NCBI RefSeq assembly: GCF_021172065.1
Contig: NZ_CP087880.1
Coordinates: 4,006,583 to 4,070,582 of the forward strand
Length of the DNA stretch: 64,000 bases
DNA from: Pseudocitrobacter corydidari
Lineage (GTDB): Bacteria > Pseudomonadota > Gammaproteobacteria > Enterobacterales > Enterobacteriaceae
Direction of reading: 5' to 3'
Part shown: piece by piece, positions 26,945-34,764 of the stretch
Layout of the letters: each line of letters starts with the position of its first letter
Numbering within the stretch: position 1 is the first letter of the stretch
Translations under genes and position numbers: made by a program
Notes under the pieces: model-generated
Database searches by the model: none
Told to the model about the DNA's origin: nothing
Seen by the model: the letters and a program-made list of their open reading frames with translations, nothing else

Positions 26945-26985
26945 CGTCTACCCTTGTAAGACTGCAACAGCAAGGAGAGACGGTG

Positions 26986-28524
26986 ATGACAAACAATCCC
27001 CCTTCAGCCCGCATTCAACCGGGCGAGTACGGTTTTCCCCTTAAGCTTAAACCTCGCTATGACAACTTTATCGGCGGCGATTGGGTTGCGCCCGTCGACG
27101 GCGAGTATTACCAGAATTTGACGCCGGTGACCGGGCAGCTGCTTTGTGAAGTGGCCTCATCCGGCAAGCGTGATATCGACCTGGCGCTCGACGCCGCGCA
27201 TAACGCAAAAGAAAAATGGGCTAATATGTCGGTGCAGGATCGGGCGGGGATCTTGCTAAAAATCGCCGATCGCATGGAGCAAAACCTCGATCTGCTGGCA
27301 ACGGCGGAAACCTGGGATAACGGCAAACCGATCCGCGAAACCAGCGCAGCCGACGTGCCGCTGGCGATTGACCATTTCCGCTACTTTGCGTCGTGCATCC
27401 GCGCGCAGGAGGGTGGCATCAGCGAAGTGGATAAAGACACCGTGGCGTATCACTTCCATGAACCGCTGGGCGTGGTGGCGCAAATCATCCCATGGAACTT
27501 CCCGCTGCTGATGGCGAGCTGGAAAATGGCCCCGGCGCTGGCCGCTGGCAACTGCATCGTGCTGAAACCGGCGCGATTAACCCCGCTTTCGGTGCTGCTG
27601 CTGATGGAAATTATCGGTGACTTACTGCCGCCTGGCGTCATCAACGTGGTGAACGGCGCGGGCGGGGAAATCGGCGAATATCTGGCGACCTCGAAGCGCA
27701 TCGCGAAGGTTGCCTTCACCGGCTCGACTGAAGTCGGCCAGCAAATCATGCAGTACGCCACTCAAAACATCATTCCGGTGACGCTGGAGCTGGGCGGGAA
27801 ATCGCCGAATATCTTCTTTGCCGATGTAATGGATGAAGAGGACGCTTTCTTTGATAAGGCGCTGGAAGGCTTCGCGCTCTTTGCCTTCAACCAGGGTGAA
27901 GTGTGTACCTGCCCAAGCCGTGCGCTGGTGCATGAATCTATCTACGATCGCTTTATGGAGCGGGCGATTCGTCGAGTGGAAAGCATCCGCAGCGGTAACC
28001 CGCTCGACAGCGTCACGCAAATGGGCGCTCAGGTGTCGCACGGGCAGATGGAGACCATCCTCAACTACATCGATATCGGCAAGAAAGAGGGCGCGGATGT
28101 GCTGACCGGCGGGCGACGCAAACGCCTCGACGGCGAGCTTCACGACGGCTATTACCTGGAGCCGACGATTCTGTTTGGCCAGAACAGCATGCGTGTCTTC
28201 CAGGAGGAGATCTTCGGCCCGGTGCTGGCAGTCACCACCTTTAAAACCACTGAAGAAGCGCTGGCGCTGGCTAACGATACCCAGTATGGCCTGGGCGCGG
28301 GCGTCTGGAGCCGCAATGGTAATCTGGCATACAAAATGGGGCGCGGCATTCAGGCCGGACGTGTCTGGACTAACTGCTATCATGCCTACCCGGCGCATGC
28401 GGCATTTGGCGGCTATAAGCAGTCGGGCATTGGCCGCGAGACCCACAAAATGATGCTGGAGCATTATCAGCAAACCAAATGTCTGTTGGTGAGCTACTCG
28501 GACAAACCACTCGGTCTGTTCTGA
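26986..28524 (+). CDS. aldB: aldehyde dehydrogenase B
   Basis: NADP-dependent aldehyde dehydrogenase; in E. coli acetaldehyde is a substrate and the gene is stationary-phase (RpoS) controlled. ATG 26986 gives 512 residues, the E. coli length; a GTG one codon upstream is also possible, with GGAGAG before both. Catalytic residues are intact: IPWNFPLLM with the Asn, VTLELGGKSPNI with the Glu, and FNQGEVCTCPSRAL with the nucleophilic Cys near 302. A hairpin terminator follows. Confidence 0.97.
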   Translation: MTNNPPSARIQPGEYGFPLKLKPRYDNFIGGDWVAPVDGEYYQNLTPVTGQLLCEVASSGKRDIDLALDAAHNAKEKWANMSVQDRAGILLKIADRMEQNLDLLATAETWDNGKPIRETSAADVPLAIDHFRYFASCIRAQEGGISEVDKDTVAYHFHEPLGVVAQIIPWNFPLLMASWKMAPALAAGNCIVLKPARLTPLSVLLLMEIIGDLLPPGVINVVNGAGGEIGEYLATSKRIAKVAFTGSTEVGQQIMQYATQNIIPVTLELGGKSPNIFFADVMDEEDAFFDKALEGFALFAFNQGEVCTCPSRALVHESIYDRFMERAIRRVESIRSGNPLDSVTQMGAQVSHGQMETILNYIDIGKKEGADVLTGGRRKRLDGELHDGYYLEPTILFGQNSMRVFQEEIFGPVLAVTTFKTTEEALALANDTQYGLGAGVWSRNGNLAYKMGRGIQAGRVWTNCYHAYPAHAAFGGYKQSGIGRETHKMMLEHYQQTKCLLVSYSDKPLGLF

Positions 28525-28540
28525 TTATCCTGCGTTAACG

Positions 28541-28565
28541 GCCCGGCGGTGTTTCCCCGCCGGGC
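28541..28565 (+). terminator. aldB terminator hairpin
   Basis: GCCCGGCGG/CCGCCGGGC with a seven-base loop, followed by TTGCTGT. The stem is strong but the T tract is weak. Confidence 0.6.
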
Positions 28566-28679
28566 TTGCTGTATATCGAAACCCATATGGCATTATATAA
28601 ATTAGATGTTTGCGTGATATCTAATAATTCCTCTACTATTTCCCATCCCCCGATTATTTATTTTAATCTCTGAGGATTT

Positions 28680-29003
28680 ATGTTTCTTAATTATTTCGCA
28701 CTGGGCGTGCTGATATTTGTATTCCTGGTCATATTCTATGGGATTATTATCTTACATGATATTCCCTATCTGATTGCGAAGAAACGCAATCATCCCCACG
28801 CTGACGCCATTCATGTTGCGGGCTGGGTGAGTCTTTTTACGCTGCATGTTATCTGGCCTTTCCTGTGGATTTGGGCAACGTTATACCGTCCTGAACGCGG
28901 CTGGGGAATGCAAAGCCCGGATGCGTCGCTTATCCAGCTTCAGGAGCGCGTGGCTGGGCTGGAGAAACAACTGGCTGAGGCGAAAGCTTCCTCAGCGGAG
29001 TAA
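28680..29003 (+). CDS. yiaW: DUF3302 inner-membrane protein YiaW
   Basis: A 107-residue paralogue of YibI with two membrane segments and the same HDIPYLIAKKRNHPHADAIHVAGW loop; only the C-terminal coiled-coil tail differs clearly. Function unknown. It is followed five bases later by yiaV, repeating the yibI-yibH arrangement. Confidence 0.9.
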   Translation: MFLNYFALGVLIFVFLVIFYGIIILHDIPYLIAKKRNHPHADAIHVAGWVSLFTLHVIWPFLWIWATLYRPERGWGMQSPDASLIQLQERVAGLEKQLAEAKASSAE

Positions 29004-29008
29004 TAGTT

Positions 29009-30145
29009 ATGGATTTATTGATCATCCTGACCTATGTGGCTTTCGCATGGGCGCTGTTTAAAATATTCAAAATTCCCGTTAATAAATGGACCATTCCGAC
29101 GGCGGCATTGGGCGGTATATTTATTGTCAGCGGTTTAATTCTGCTTATGAATTATAACCATCCTTATACCTTTAAAGCGCAAAAAGCGGTGGTATCTATT
29201 CCGGTTGTTCCGCTGGTAACCGGCGTGGTGACGGAGGTCACCGACAAGAAAAACACGCTGATTAAAAAAGGCGAGGTGTTATTTAAGCTGGATCCGACTC
29301 GCTATCAGGCGCGTGTAGACCGCCTGAAGGCCGATATTGTGACGGCGGAGCACAAGCAGCAGGCGCTGGTGGCGCAGCTCGATGAGATGATGGCCAACAC
29401 CCAGCAGGCGAAAGCGACGCGTGACAAGCTGGCGAAAGAGTATCAGCGCTATCTTCAGGGCAGCCAGGCCAAAGTGAACCCGTTCTCAGAACGCGATATT
29501 GACGCGGCGCGGCAAAACTATCTGGCGCAGGAAGCCTCGGTTAAGTCATCTGCGGCAGAACAGAAGCAGATCCAGAGCGAGCTGGACAGCATGGTGCTGG
29601 GCGAGCATTCGCAAATCGCCAGCCTGAAAGCGCAGCTTGCGGAAGCGCAGTTTAACCTGGATCAGACGGTTGTTCGCGCCCCCAGCGACGGCTACATCAC
29701 GCAGGTTCTGATTCGACCGGGAACCTACGCCGCCGCGCTGCCGCTGCGCCCGGTGATGGTCTTTATTCCTGATCAGAAACGGCAGATCATCGCCCAGTTC
29801 CGCCAGAACTCTCTGCTGAGGCTGGAGCCAGGCGACGAAGCCGAAGTGGTGTTCAATGCGCTGCCGGGCCAGGTTTTCAGCGGCAAACTGGCGGCCATCA
29901 GCCCGGCGGTTCCCGGCGGAACGTATCAATCCACGGGCGTGTTGCAGTCGCTGAATACCACGCCGGGCTCGGAAGGGGTGATTGCGACGATTGAACTGGA
30001 CGAAAATGCTGAACTCAGGGCGCTACCCGACGGTATTTACGCGCAGGCGGCGGTCTACTCCGACCATTTCAGTCATGTATCGGTGATGCGCAAAGTGCTG
30101 CTGCGAATGACCAGTTGGGTGCATTACCTCTATCTCGACCACTAA
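29009..30145 (+). CDS. yiaV: HlyD-family membrane fusion protein YiaV
   Basis: A 378-residue paralogue of YibH of exactly the same length and domain order: two N-terminal hydrophobic segments, first barrel-sandwich half (SIPVVPLVTGVVTEV), helical hairpin, second half (VVRAPSDGYITQVLIRPGTY) and the C-terminal MTSWVHYLYLDH. Presumed adaptor working with YiaW; substrate unknown. The 3' end overlaps the convergent yiaU by four bases. Confidence 0.9.
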   Translation: MDLLIILTYVAFAWALFKIFKIPVNKWTIPTAALGGIFIVSGLILLMNYNHPYTFKAQKAVVSIPVVPLVTGVVTEVTDKKNTLIKKGEVLFKLDPTRYQARVDRLKADIVTAEHKQQALVAQLDEMMANTQQAKATRDKLAKEYQRYLQGSQAKVNPFSERDIDAARQNYLAQEASVKSSAAEQKQIQSELDSMVLGEHSQIASLKAQLAEAQFNLDQTVVRAPSDGYITQVLIRPGTYAAALPLRPVMVFIPDQKRQIIAQFRQNSLLRLEPGDEAEVVFNALPGQVFSGKLAAISPAVPGGTYQSTGVLQSLNTTPGSEGVIATIELDENAELRALPDGIYAQAAVYSDHFSHVSVMRKVLLRMTSWVHYLYLDH

Positions 30146-31116
30146 TTATCGTTTGAAGGCACTTGCTGTGACGGCAACAGACGCGTCACAGCAAGCTGCT
30201 TGCGTATTTCACTGAGCATGGCATCCAGAATAAACTGCACCCGCCACGGCTGATATTCGCGTTTGCGGAAGATAGCCACCAGATCCAACCACCACTCCTG
30301 CTGGTCAGGGAAACAGGCTACCAGCGTACCCGCCTGAATATCGTTTCTGACGCTCTCTTTGGGCGCAAATACAATACCAAGATCGTTACGCGCCAGCTCC
30401 AGCGCAGACTGCGTATTATCGCAAACGTAATTGCCTTTCACCCGATAATCGACGGATGATTTATTTTCTCCGGCGCTGAATCGCCAGATATTTGACTCAC
30501 CAATCATCATCGAATCAATCAAAATACACGAATGCTGCACCAGTTCTTCCGGGCCATGAATCGGATGTTTATTAAGATAATTTGGGCTGGCAAACGCGGT
30601 AACGGAATACTTTGTAATAAAACTGGCGACTAATGATTCATCTTTCGGTTGCGCGTAAGTAATTAAGACATCGCAATCATCCGGGAACTCCACACCATCA
30701 TAAAATGCTTTGGGTTCCAGATTGTATGTTTTTAGCGAAAAGGTAATATCACCAATATCCACAATATTTGCGATGACATTCTTTGCCAGATACGCGACTA
30801 TCCCGGTAGGGGCGTAAACGGTCACCCGACCACGTTTCTCATGCTTATAGTCAGCAATGAAATTGTTAAGCTGCTCGTGTCTATCGAGCATGTCATTGAT
30901 GTAGGGAAGTAATGCCGTACCAAAAGGTGTCAGGGTCAGTTTTCGGGGTGAGCGGTCAAAAACCTTAAGCCCAACTTTTGATTCAAAATCAGCAAGATAC
31001 TTACTGACATTGGCCTGTGCGATGCCAAGAATTGTGGCGGCATGGCTGATATTTTCACTGGCCGCGATGACCGAGATAATCTTCAGCTCCCGGGGCTTAA
31101 GTTGTAAATTATTCAT
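30142..31116 (-). CDS. yiaU: LysR-family regulator YiaU
   Basis: A 324-residue LysR-type regulator with an N-terminal winged helix (LKIISVIAASENISHAATILGIAQANVSKYLADFE, about 12-45) and a periplasmic-binding-like effector domain. Orthologue of E. coli YiaU; effector unknown. It is divergent from yiaT across a very AT-rich 123-base region (31127-31165 is almost pure A/T), where both promoters and its own site should lie. Candidate targets are yiaT and, from the other side, yiaWV. Confidence 0.9.
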   Translation of the reverse strand: MNNLQLKPRELKIISVIAASENISHAATILGIAQANVSKYLADFESKVGLKVFDRSPRKLTLTPFGTALLPYINDMLDRHEQLNNFIADYKHEKRGRVTVYAPTGIVAYLAKNVIANIVDIGDITFSLKTYNLEPKAFYDGVEFPDDCDVLITYAQPKDESLVASFITKYSVTAFASPNYLNKHPIHGPEELVQHSCILIDSMMIGESNIWRFSAGENKSSVDYRVKGNYVCDNTQSALELARNDLGIVFAPKESVRNDIQAGTLVACFPDQQEWWLDLVAIFRKREYQPWRVQFILDAMLSEIRKQLAVTRLLPSQQVPSNDN

Positions 31117-31239
31117 CGCTCAACCTAATATATATATAATTTTATATATTACTATATAAATATGAACATTGCATTGATGAATTTGTAAACATTATTATTC
31201 TGGAGCTTTATTTTCCTATTTTAAAATGGACAGCCGGGA

Positions 31240-31980
31240 ATGTTAAATACACGCAATGTTACGGCGCTGATGGCTTTGTCGTTTATGGCAACTGCAACAG
31301 CGTCTGAATTATCTATTGGTGCCGGGGCGGTATATAATGAATCACCGTACCGTGGTTATAATGAAAATACCCATGTCGTGCCGCTAATCAGTTATGAAGG
31401 TGAATCGTTATATATTCGCCAGACCACTTTAGGTTACATCCTTTCAAAGAGTGATAAGAACGAAATCAGCATCACTGCATCGTGGATGCCGCTGGAATTT
31501 TCTCCATCGGATAACGACGATCATGCGATGAGCCGTCTGGATAAGCGTGACAGCACAGCGATGGCGGGCGCCGCGTGGTATCACCACGAAAAATGGGGCA
31601 GCCTGAAGGTCTCCGCTGCGACCGATATTCTGGATAACAGCGATGGCTGGGTTGCAGAGATGTCGCTCTTTCGCGTGATGCCGCTCGGTAAACTGACGCT
31701 CACGCCTTCTGCGGGCGTACTCTATTACGATAAAAACTTCAACGACTACTACTACGGCATCTCATCCGGAGAATCGCACCGTAGCGGGCTCTCGTCATAT
31801 TCTCCGGACGACAGCTGGACGACATACGTAGGTATCGGCGCGAAATACCCTTTAACGAAGAACATCATTTTGCAGGCGAGCGCGATGTACAGCGTGCTGC
31901 CAGATGACATCAAAAACAGCCCGATGGTCGATCGTGAAGACAGTTTTACCTTCCTGACCGGCGCGAGCTGGCATTTCTGA
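31240..31980 (+). CDS. yiaT: MipA/OmpV-family outer-membrane protein YiaT
   Basis: A 246-residue predicted outer-membrane beta barrel, same length as E. coli YiaT. It has a signal peptide cleaved after about residue 21 (MATATAS), ELSIGAGAVYNESPYRGYNENT at the mature N-terminus, alternating aromatic strands, and a C-terminal SFTFLTGASWHF ending in Phe as expected for Bam substrates. Function unknown. Divergent from the LysR gene yiaU, its likely regulator; a terminator hairpin follows. Confidence 0.92.
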   Translation: MLNTRNVTALMALSFMATATASELSIGAGAVYNESPYRGYNENTHVVPLISYEGESLYIRQTTLGYILSKSDKNEISITASWMPLEFSPSDNDDHAMSRLDKRDSTAMAGAAWYHHEKWGSLKVSAATDILDNSDGWVAEMSLFRVMPLGKLTLTPSAGVLYYDKNFNDYYYGISSGESHRSGLSSYSPDDSWTTYVGIGAKYPLTKNIILQASAMYSVLPDDIKNSPMVDREDSFTFLTGASWHF

Positions 31981-31990
31981 TAAGTATACA

Positions 31991-32013
31991 AACCCGGCGA
32001 GTGTTGCCGGGTT
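31991..32013 (+). terminator. yiaT terminator hairpin
   Basis: AACCCGGC/GCCGGGTT around GAGTGTT, ten bases after the yiaT stop. Its right-hand part belongs to a 20-base sequence repeated at the end of hicB. Confidence 0.65.
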
Positions 32014-32014
32014 A
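31995..32014 (+). repeat. left 20-bp direct repeat flanking hicAB
   Basis: CGGCGAGTGTTGCCGGGTTA, identical in sequence and orientation to 32786-32805. The pair bounds a 791-base segment carrying hicAB. This copy lies in the yiaT terminator. Confidence 0.8.
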
Positions 32015-32159
32015 GTAATGCGTTTTGCGACGATATTCGCATCTCCCCTTGTAGATTACACGCCTGCCTGTTTTTCTTTCCGAGCCTCTTTCCCGAACTG
32101 AAATCTCCTGCCTGAATCACGTTTTACACTGCGATATTGTGATGGTGGGCATGAGGTTG

Positions 32160-32180
32160 GTGTGTATCATGTGTATAATT
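32160..32180 (+). promoter_or_regulatory. hicAB promoter with operator-like repeat
   Basis: TATAAT at 32174-32179 is a consensus -10 element. It overlaps a tandem GTGTAT-CAT-GTGTAT repeat (32162-32176), a plausible binding site for the ribbon-helix-helix domain of HicB. Confidence 0.5.
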
Positions 32181-32196
32181 AAAGAAGGGCAAGGAT

Positions 32197-32382
32197 GTGA
32201 AGAGCGCGGAGGTTATTGCAATCCTGAAACAGCACGGCTCGGTACATGTTCGTACCCGGGGAAGCCATCAGCAGTTTCATCATCCCAGCCGAGCGGGGCT
32301 GGTTACTGTCCCACATCCCCGCAAAGATATTAAACCGGGAACCCTGGCCCAGATTTGCCGCCAGGCCGGGATAAAAATGTAA
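32197..32382 (+). CDS. hicA: HicA mRNA interferase toxin
   Basis: Toxin of a type II toxin-antitoxin system, a double-stranded-RNA-binding-fold ribonuclease that cleaves mRNA. The 61 residues keep the family pattern: MKSAEVIAILKQHG, then the catalytic histidine in RGSHQQFHHP near residue 23, VTVPHPRKDIKPGTLAQICRQAG. The start is GTG 32197 with GAAGGG upstream at good spacing; an ATG at 32195 is in another frame. hicB begins 16 bases after its stop. The pair interrupts the E. coli gene order between yiaT and the yia operon, and direct repeats bound it. Confidence 0.93.
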   Translation: MKSAEVIAILKQHGSVHVRTRGSHQQFHHPSRAGLVTVPHPRKDIKPGTLAQICRQAGIKM

Positions 32383-32398
32383 TTCACCAGGAGTTTTT

Positions 32399-32806
32399 AT
32401 GTTCTATCCGGCTTATATACACACCGACCCCGATGGCAGCAGCAGCGGTTTTTTCCCTGATGTACCGGGTTGTTATTTTGCGGGGGATACTCTTGATGAC
32501 ACCTTTCAGGATGCGCGAGGGGCGTTGGTTGCGCATTTTGAAGCGCTTTGTGAGCTTAATAAAGAATTGCCCTTACCGGGTTCTGTGGAAACGCATCTGG
32601 CTTGCGATCCACAAAACTATGCTGGTGGGCAGTGGTTGCTGGTCGACATCAATATGAATCAGTTTGAGGGCAAAGCCGAACGGATCAATATCACAATGCC
32701 GAAACGGCTTCTGCAAAAGATTGACGCGTTTGTACGTCACAATCCTGACTATGCCAACAGAAGCGCGTTTCTGGCCGAGGCTGCACGGCGAGTGTTGCCG
32801 GGTTAA
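32399..32806 (+). CDS. hicB: HicB antitoxin
   Basis: Antitoxin that binds HicA and represses the operon. In 135 residues there is an N-terminal partly degraded RNase H fold (YPAYIHTDPDGSSSGFFPDVPGCYFAGDT) and a C-terminal ribbon-helix-helix DNA-binding domain (ERINITMPKRLLQKIDAFVRHNPDYANRSAFLAEAARR). The last codons (RRVLPG and stop) are encoded by the right-hand copy of the 20-base direct repeat, so its C-terminus may have been set by the insertion event. Its stop overlaps the stop of the convergent membrane-protein gene. Confidence 0.93.
   Translation: MFYPAYIHTDPDGSSSGFFPDVPGCYFAGDTLDDTFQDARGALVAHFEALCELNKELPLPGSVETHLACDPQNYAGGQWLLVDINMNQFEGKAERINITMPKRLLQKIDAFVRHNPDYANRSAFLAEAARRVLPG
32786..32805 (+). 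repeat. right 20-bp direct repeat flanking hicAB
   Basis: Second perfect copy of CGGCGAGTGTTGCCGGGTTA. It encodes the C-terminal residues of HicB, and its last three bases are also the stop codon of the minus-strand gene that follows. Confidence 0.8.
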
Positions 32807-33114
32807 TCCAGCGTTTTCACCTCAAGCGGGCGGAAGCGGCTGTAGATCCACAGCCCCAGACAAATGACGGAACCCAGCAATGCGGTAAAGAGAACGGTAA
32901 TAAACAGGGCGCTAACTATCGCAGCCGGAAGCGCGAGAATGCCATGTACCGGCTGATTGTTCCATTTCACCATATCGGCGCCAAAGATCCCCATCACGCC
33001 GCTTACCACCGCAAAAATTTGCAATGGAATGCCCAGACCTATCAGCATCAGACGATAGATGGATGACGGTTTGATGCGCTTCAGGGTGACGTCGGTACTG
33101 CTGTCCTTGCTCAT
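32803..33114 (-). CDS. small inner-membrane protein, function unknown
   Basis: I do not recognise this 103-residue protein. It has a charged N-terminus (MSKDSSTDVTLKRIKPSS), a hydrophobic segment at about 23-46 ending in GIFGAD, a short hydrophilic loop (MVKWNNQPVHG) and a longer hydrophobic stretch at about 59-90, possibly two helices, then a basic tail. This suggests two or three membrane passes. It is converging on hicB with overlapping stops and lies 100 bases beyond the end of sgbE. The Shine-Dalgarno is weak (GAGAAAA). Coding is supported by uninterrupted frame, membrane-protein composition and position, not by a known family. Confidence 0.7.
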   Translation of the reverse strand: MSKDSSTDVTLKRIKPSSIYRLMLIGLGIPLQIFAVVSGVMGIFGADMVKWNNQPVHGILALPAAIVSALFITVLFTALLGSVICLGLWIYSRFRPLEVKTLD

Positions 33115-33172
33115 TTTTATTTTCTCATGGGAAGGTAAGGTGGCGTGATTATATCATGAGGAAATGAGGCTG

Positions 33173-33202
33173 ACCCGGCAAGCACCTGTCGTGCTGCCGG
33201 GT
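33173..33202 (-). terminator. terminator of the yiaK-sgbE operon
   Basis: On the minus strand ACCCGGCAGCAC faces TGCTTGCCGGGT around a six-base loop, about 12 bases after the sgbE stop. T-rich sequence further on is limited. Confidence 0.6.
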
Positions 33203-33214
33203 GGGGGATGATAA

Positions 33215-33910
33215 TTACTGCCCGTAATAGGCCTTCGCGCCATGCTTACGCAGATAATGCTTATCAAGCAGCGTGTTTTGCATTTCCGGCAACTGTGGTG
33301 CGAGCTGGCGGGAGAACAGCCCCATATACGCGCACTCTTCCAGCACCACGGCATTGTGCACCGCATCGGCGGCGTTTTTTCCCCAGGCAAACGGGCCGTG
33401 AGAATGTACCAGTACGGCCGGAACCTGCATCGGATTTAGCTTGCGCTCCTCGAAGGTTTTAATGATGACTTCACCGGTCTGATATTCATATTCGCCGTTG
33501 ATTTCAGCGTCGGTCATCAGCCGCGTGCAGGGAATGGCGCCGTAAAAATAGTCGGCGTGCGTAGTGCCCCATGCGGGGAGATCCAGCCCGGCCTGCGACC
33601 AAATCGTGGCGTGGCGCGAGTGGGTATGCACAATGCCGCCGATTTCCGGGTAGCGGCGATAGAGCGCCAGATGCGTCGGCGTATCGGAAGAGGGTTTTTT
33701 ACTGCCTTCAACGACCTGACCCGTGGCGATATCCACCACCACCATATCCTGTGCACTCATCACGTCGTATTCGACGCCGGAGGGCTTAATCACCATCAGT
33801 TTGCGGCTTTCATCCACCGCGCTGACGTTGCCCCAGGTGAAGGTCACCAGTTGATGCGCAGGCAGCGCCAGATTTGCCGCCAGCACTTCGGCTTTCAGTT
33901 GTTCTAACAT
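33215..33910 (-). CDS. sgbE: L-ribulose-5-phosphate 4-epimerase
   Basis: Converts L-ribulose 5-phosphate to D-xylulose 5-phosphate, the last step linking the pathway to the pentose phosphate cycle (YiaS in Klebsiella nomenclature). The 231 residues match the AraD/UlaF/SgbE family; zinc ligands are in GGIVHTHSRHATIWSQ and VLVHSHGPFAWG, with the phosphate-binding TWGNVSA and SGV loops at the N-terminus. It overlaps sgbU by seven bases and is the final gene of the operon. Confidence 0.95.
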   Translation of the reverse strand: MLEQLKAEVLAANLALPAHQLVTFTWGNVSAVDESRKLMVIKPSGVEYDVMSAQDMVVVDIATGQVVEGSKKPSSDTPTHLALYRRYPEIGGIVHTHSRHATIWSQAGLDLPAWGTTHADYFYGAIPCTRLMTDAEINGEYEYQTGEVIIKTFEERKLNPMQVPAVLVHSHGPFAWGKNAADAVHNAVVLEECAYMGLFSRQLAPQLPEMQNTLLDKHYLRKHGAKAYYGQ

Positions 33911-34764
33911 GTGAATCCTCCTTCCTGCATACGTGCTTCAATCCAGCGGCGCGCCTGAATAATTTCCAGCACCGGCTCTTTGGCTTTTTCCGTCCACATC
34001 TCAATCAGGAATGCGCCGCGATAGTTGAGTTTTTGTAAGGTGTTAAAGACACCGACAAAATCCACGCACCCTTCGCCAAACGGCACATCGCGGAACTGGC
34101 CTGGGCTCTGCTCGGTAACCGGTTGAGTATCTTTCAGGTGAATGGCGGCGATGCGGTCAATGCCTAACGCCAGCTCGGCGGGCACGTCGTTGCCCCAGGC
34201 GCTCAGGTTGCCGACGTCCGGGTAGACGCTGAACCACGGGGAAGAGAGCATCTCATCCCATTTCTTCCACTTGCTGATGGAGTTCATAAACGCGGTGTCC
34301 ATGATCTCTACCGCCAGCATCACCTGTGCGGCGGCGGCTTGCTCTACCGCCCACGCCAGCCCTTCGGCGAAGCGTTGCTGCGTACCTTCGTCATGATCTT
34401 CGTAATAAACGTCGTAGCCCGCGAGCTGGATGGTACGAATGCCGAGGTCGCGCGCCAGTTTGATGGCTTTGGTCATGATCTCGCGCGCACGCTCGCGCAC
34501 GTTTTCATCGCGGCTGCCAAACGGAAAGCGGCGGTGCGCAGACAGGCACATCGACGGAATCGCGACCCCGGTTTCCAGCATCGCTTCGACCAGCGAGGCG
34601 CGTTGTGCGGTGCTCCAGTCGAGGCGGGATAAACGTTCATCGGTTTCATCGACGGACATCTCGACAAAATCGAAGCCACAGCTTTTTGCCAGCACCAGAC
34701 GCTCTGGCCAGGTGAGATCTTTCGCCAGCGCTTTCTCATAAATGCCTAACGGGTGACGACGCAT
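33904..34764 (-). CDS. sgbU: L-xylulose-5-phosphate 3-epimerase
   Basis: Epimerises L-xylulose 5-phosphate to L-ribulose 5-phosphate (YiaR). The 286 residues form a xylose-isomerase-like TIM barrel: FDFVEMSVDETDERLSRLDW near the start, IQLAGYDVYYE, LAVEIMDTAF, SVYPDVGNLSAW, AIHLKDT and GAFLIEMW carry the metal-binding Glu, Asp, His and Glu. It shares one base with sgbH upstream and overlaps sgbE downstream. Confidence 0.95.
   Translation of the reverse strand: MRRHPLGIYEKALAKDLTWPERLVLAKSCGFDFVEMSVDETDERLSRLDWSTAQRASLVEAMLETGVAIPSMCLSAHRRFPFGSRDENVRERAREIMTKAIKLARDLGIRTIQLAGYDVYYEDHDEGTQQRFAEGLAWAVEQAAAAQVMLAVEIMDTAFMNSISKWKKWDEMLSSPWFSVYPDVGNLSAWGNDVPAELALGIDRIAAIHLKDTQPVTEQSPGQFRDVPFGEGCVDFVGVFNTLQKLNYRGAFLIEMWTEKAKEPVLEIIQARRWIEARMQEGGFTC

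Noticed and set aside
31995..33114. hicAB with its repeats as a full integron cassette or transposon
   Set aside because: No integrase, transposase, terminal inverted repeats or attC-like structure is visible; only the direct repeats are supported.
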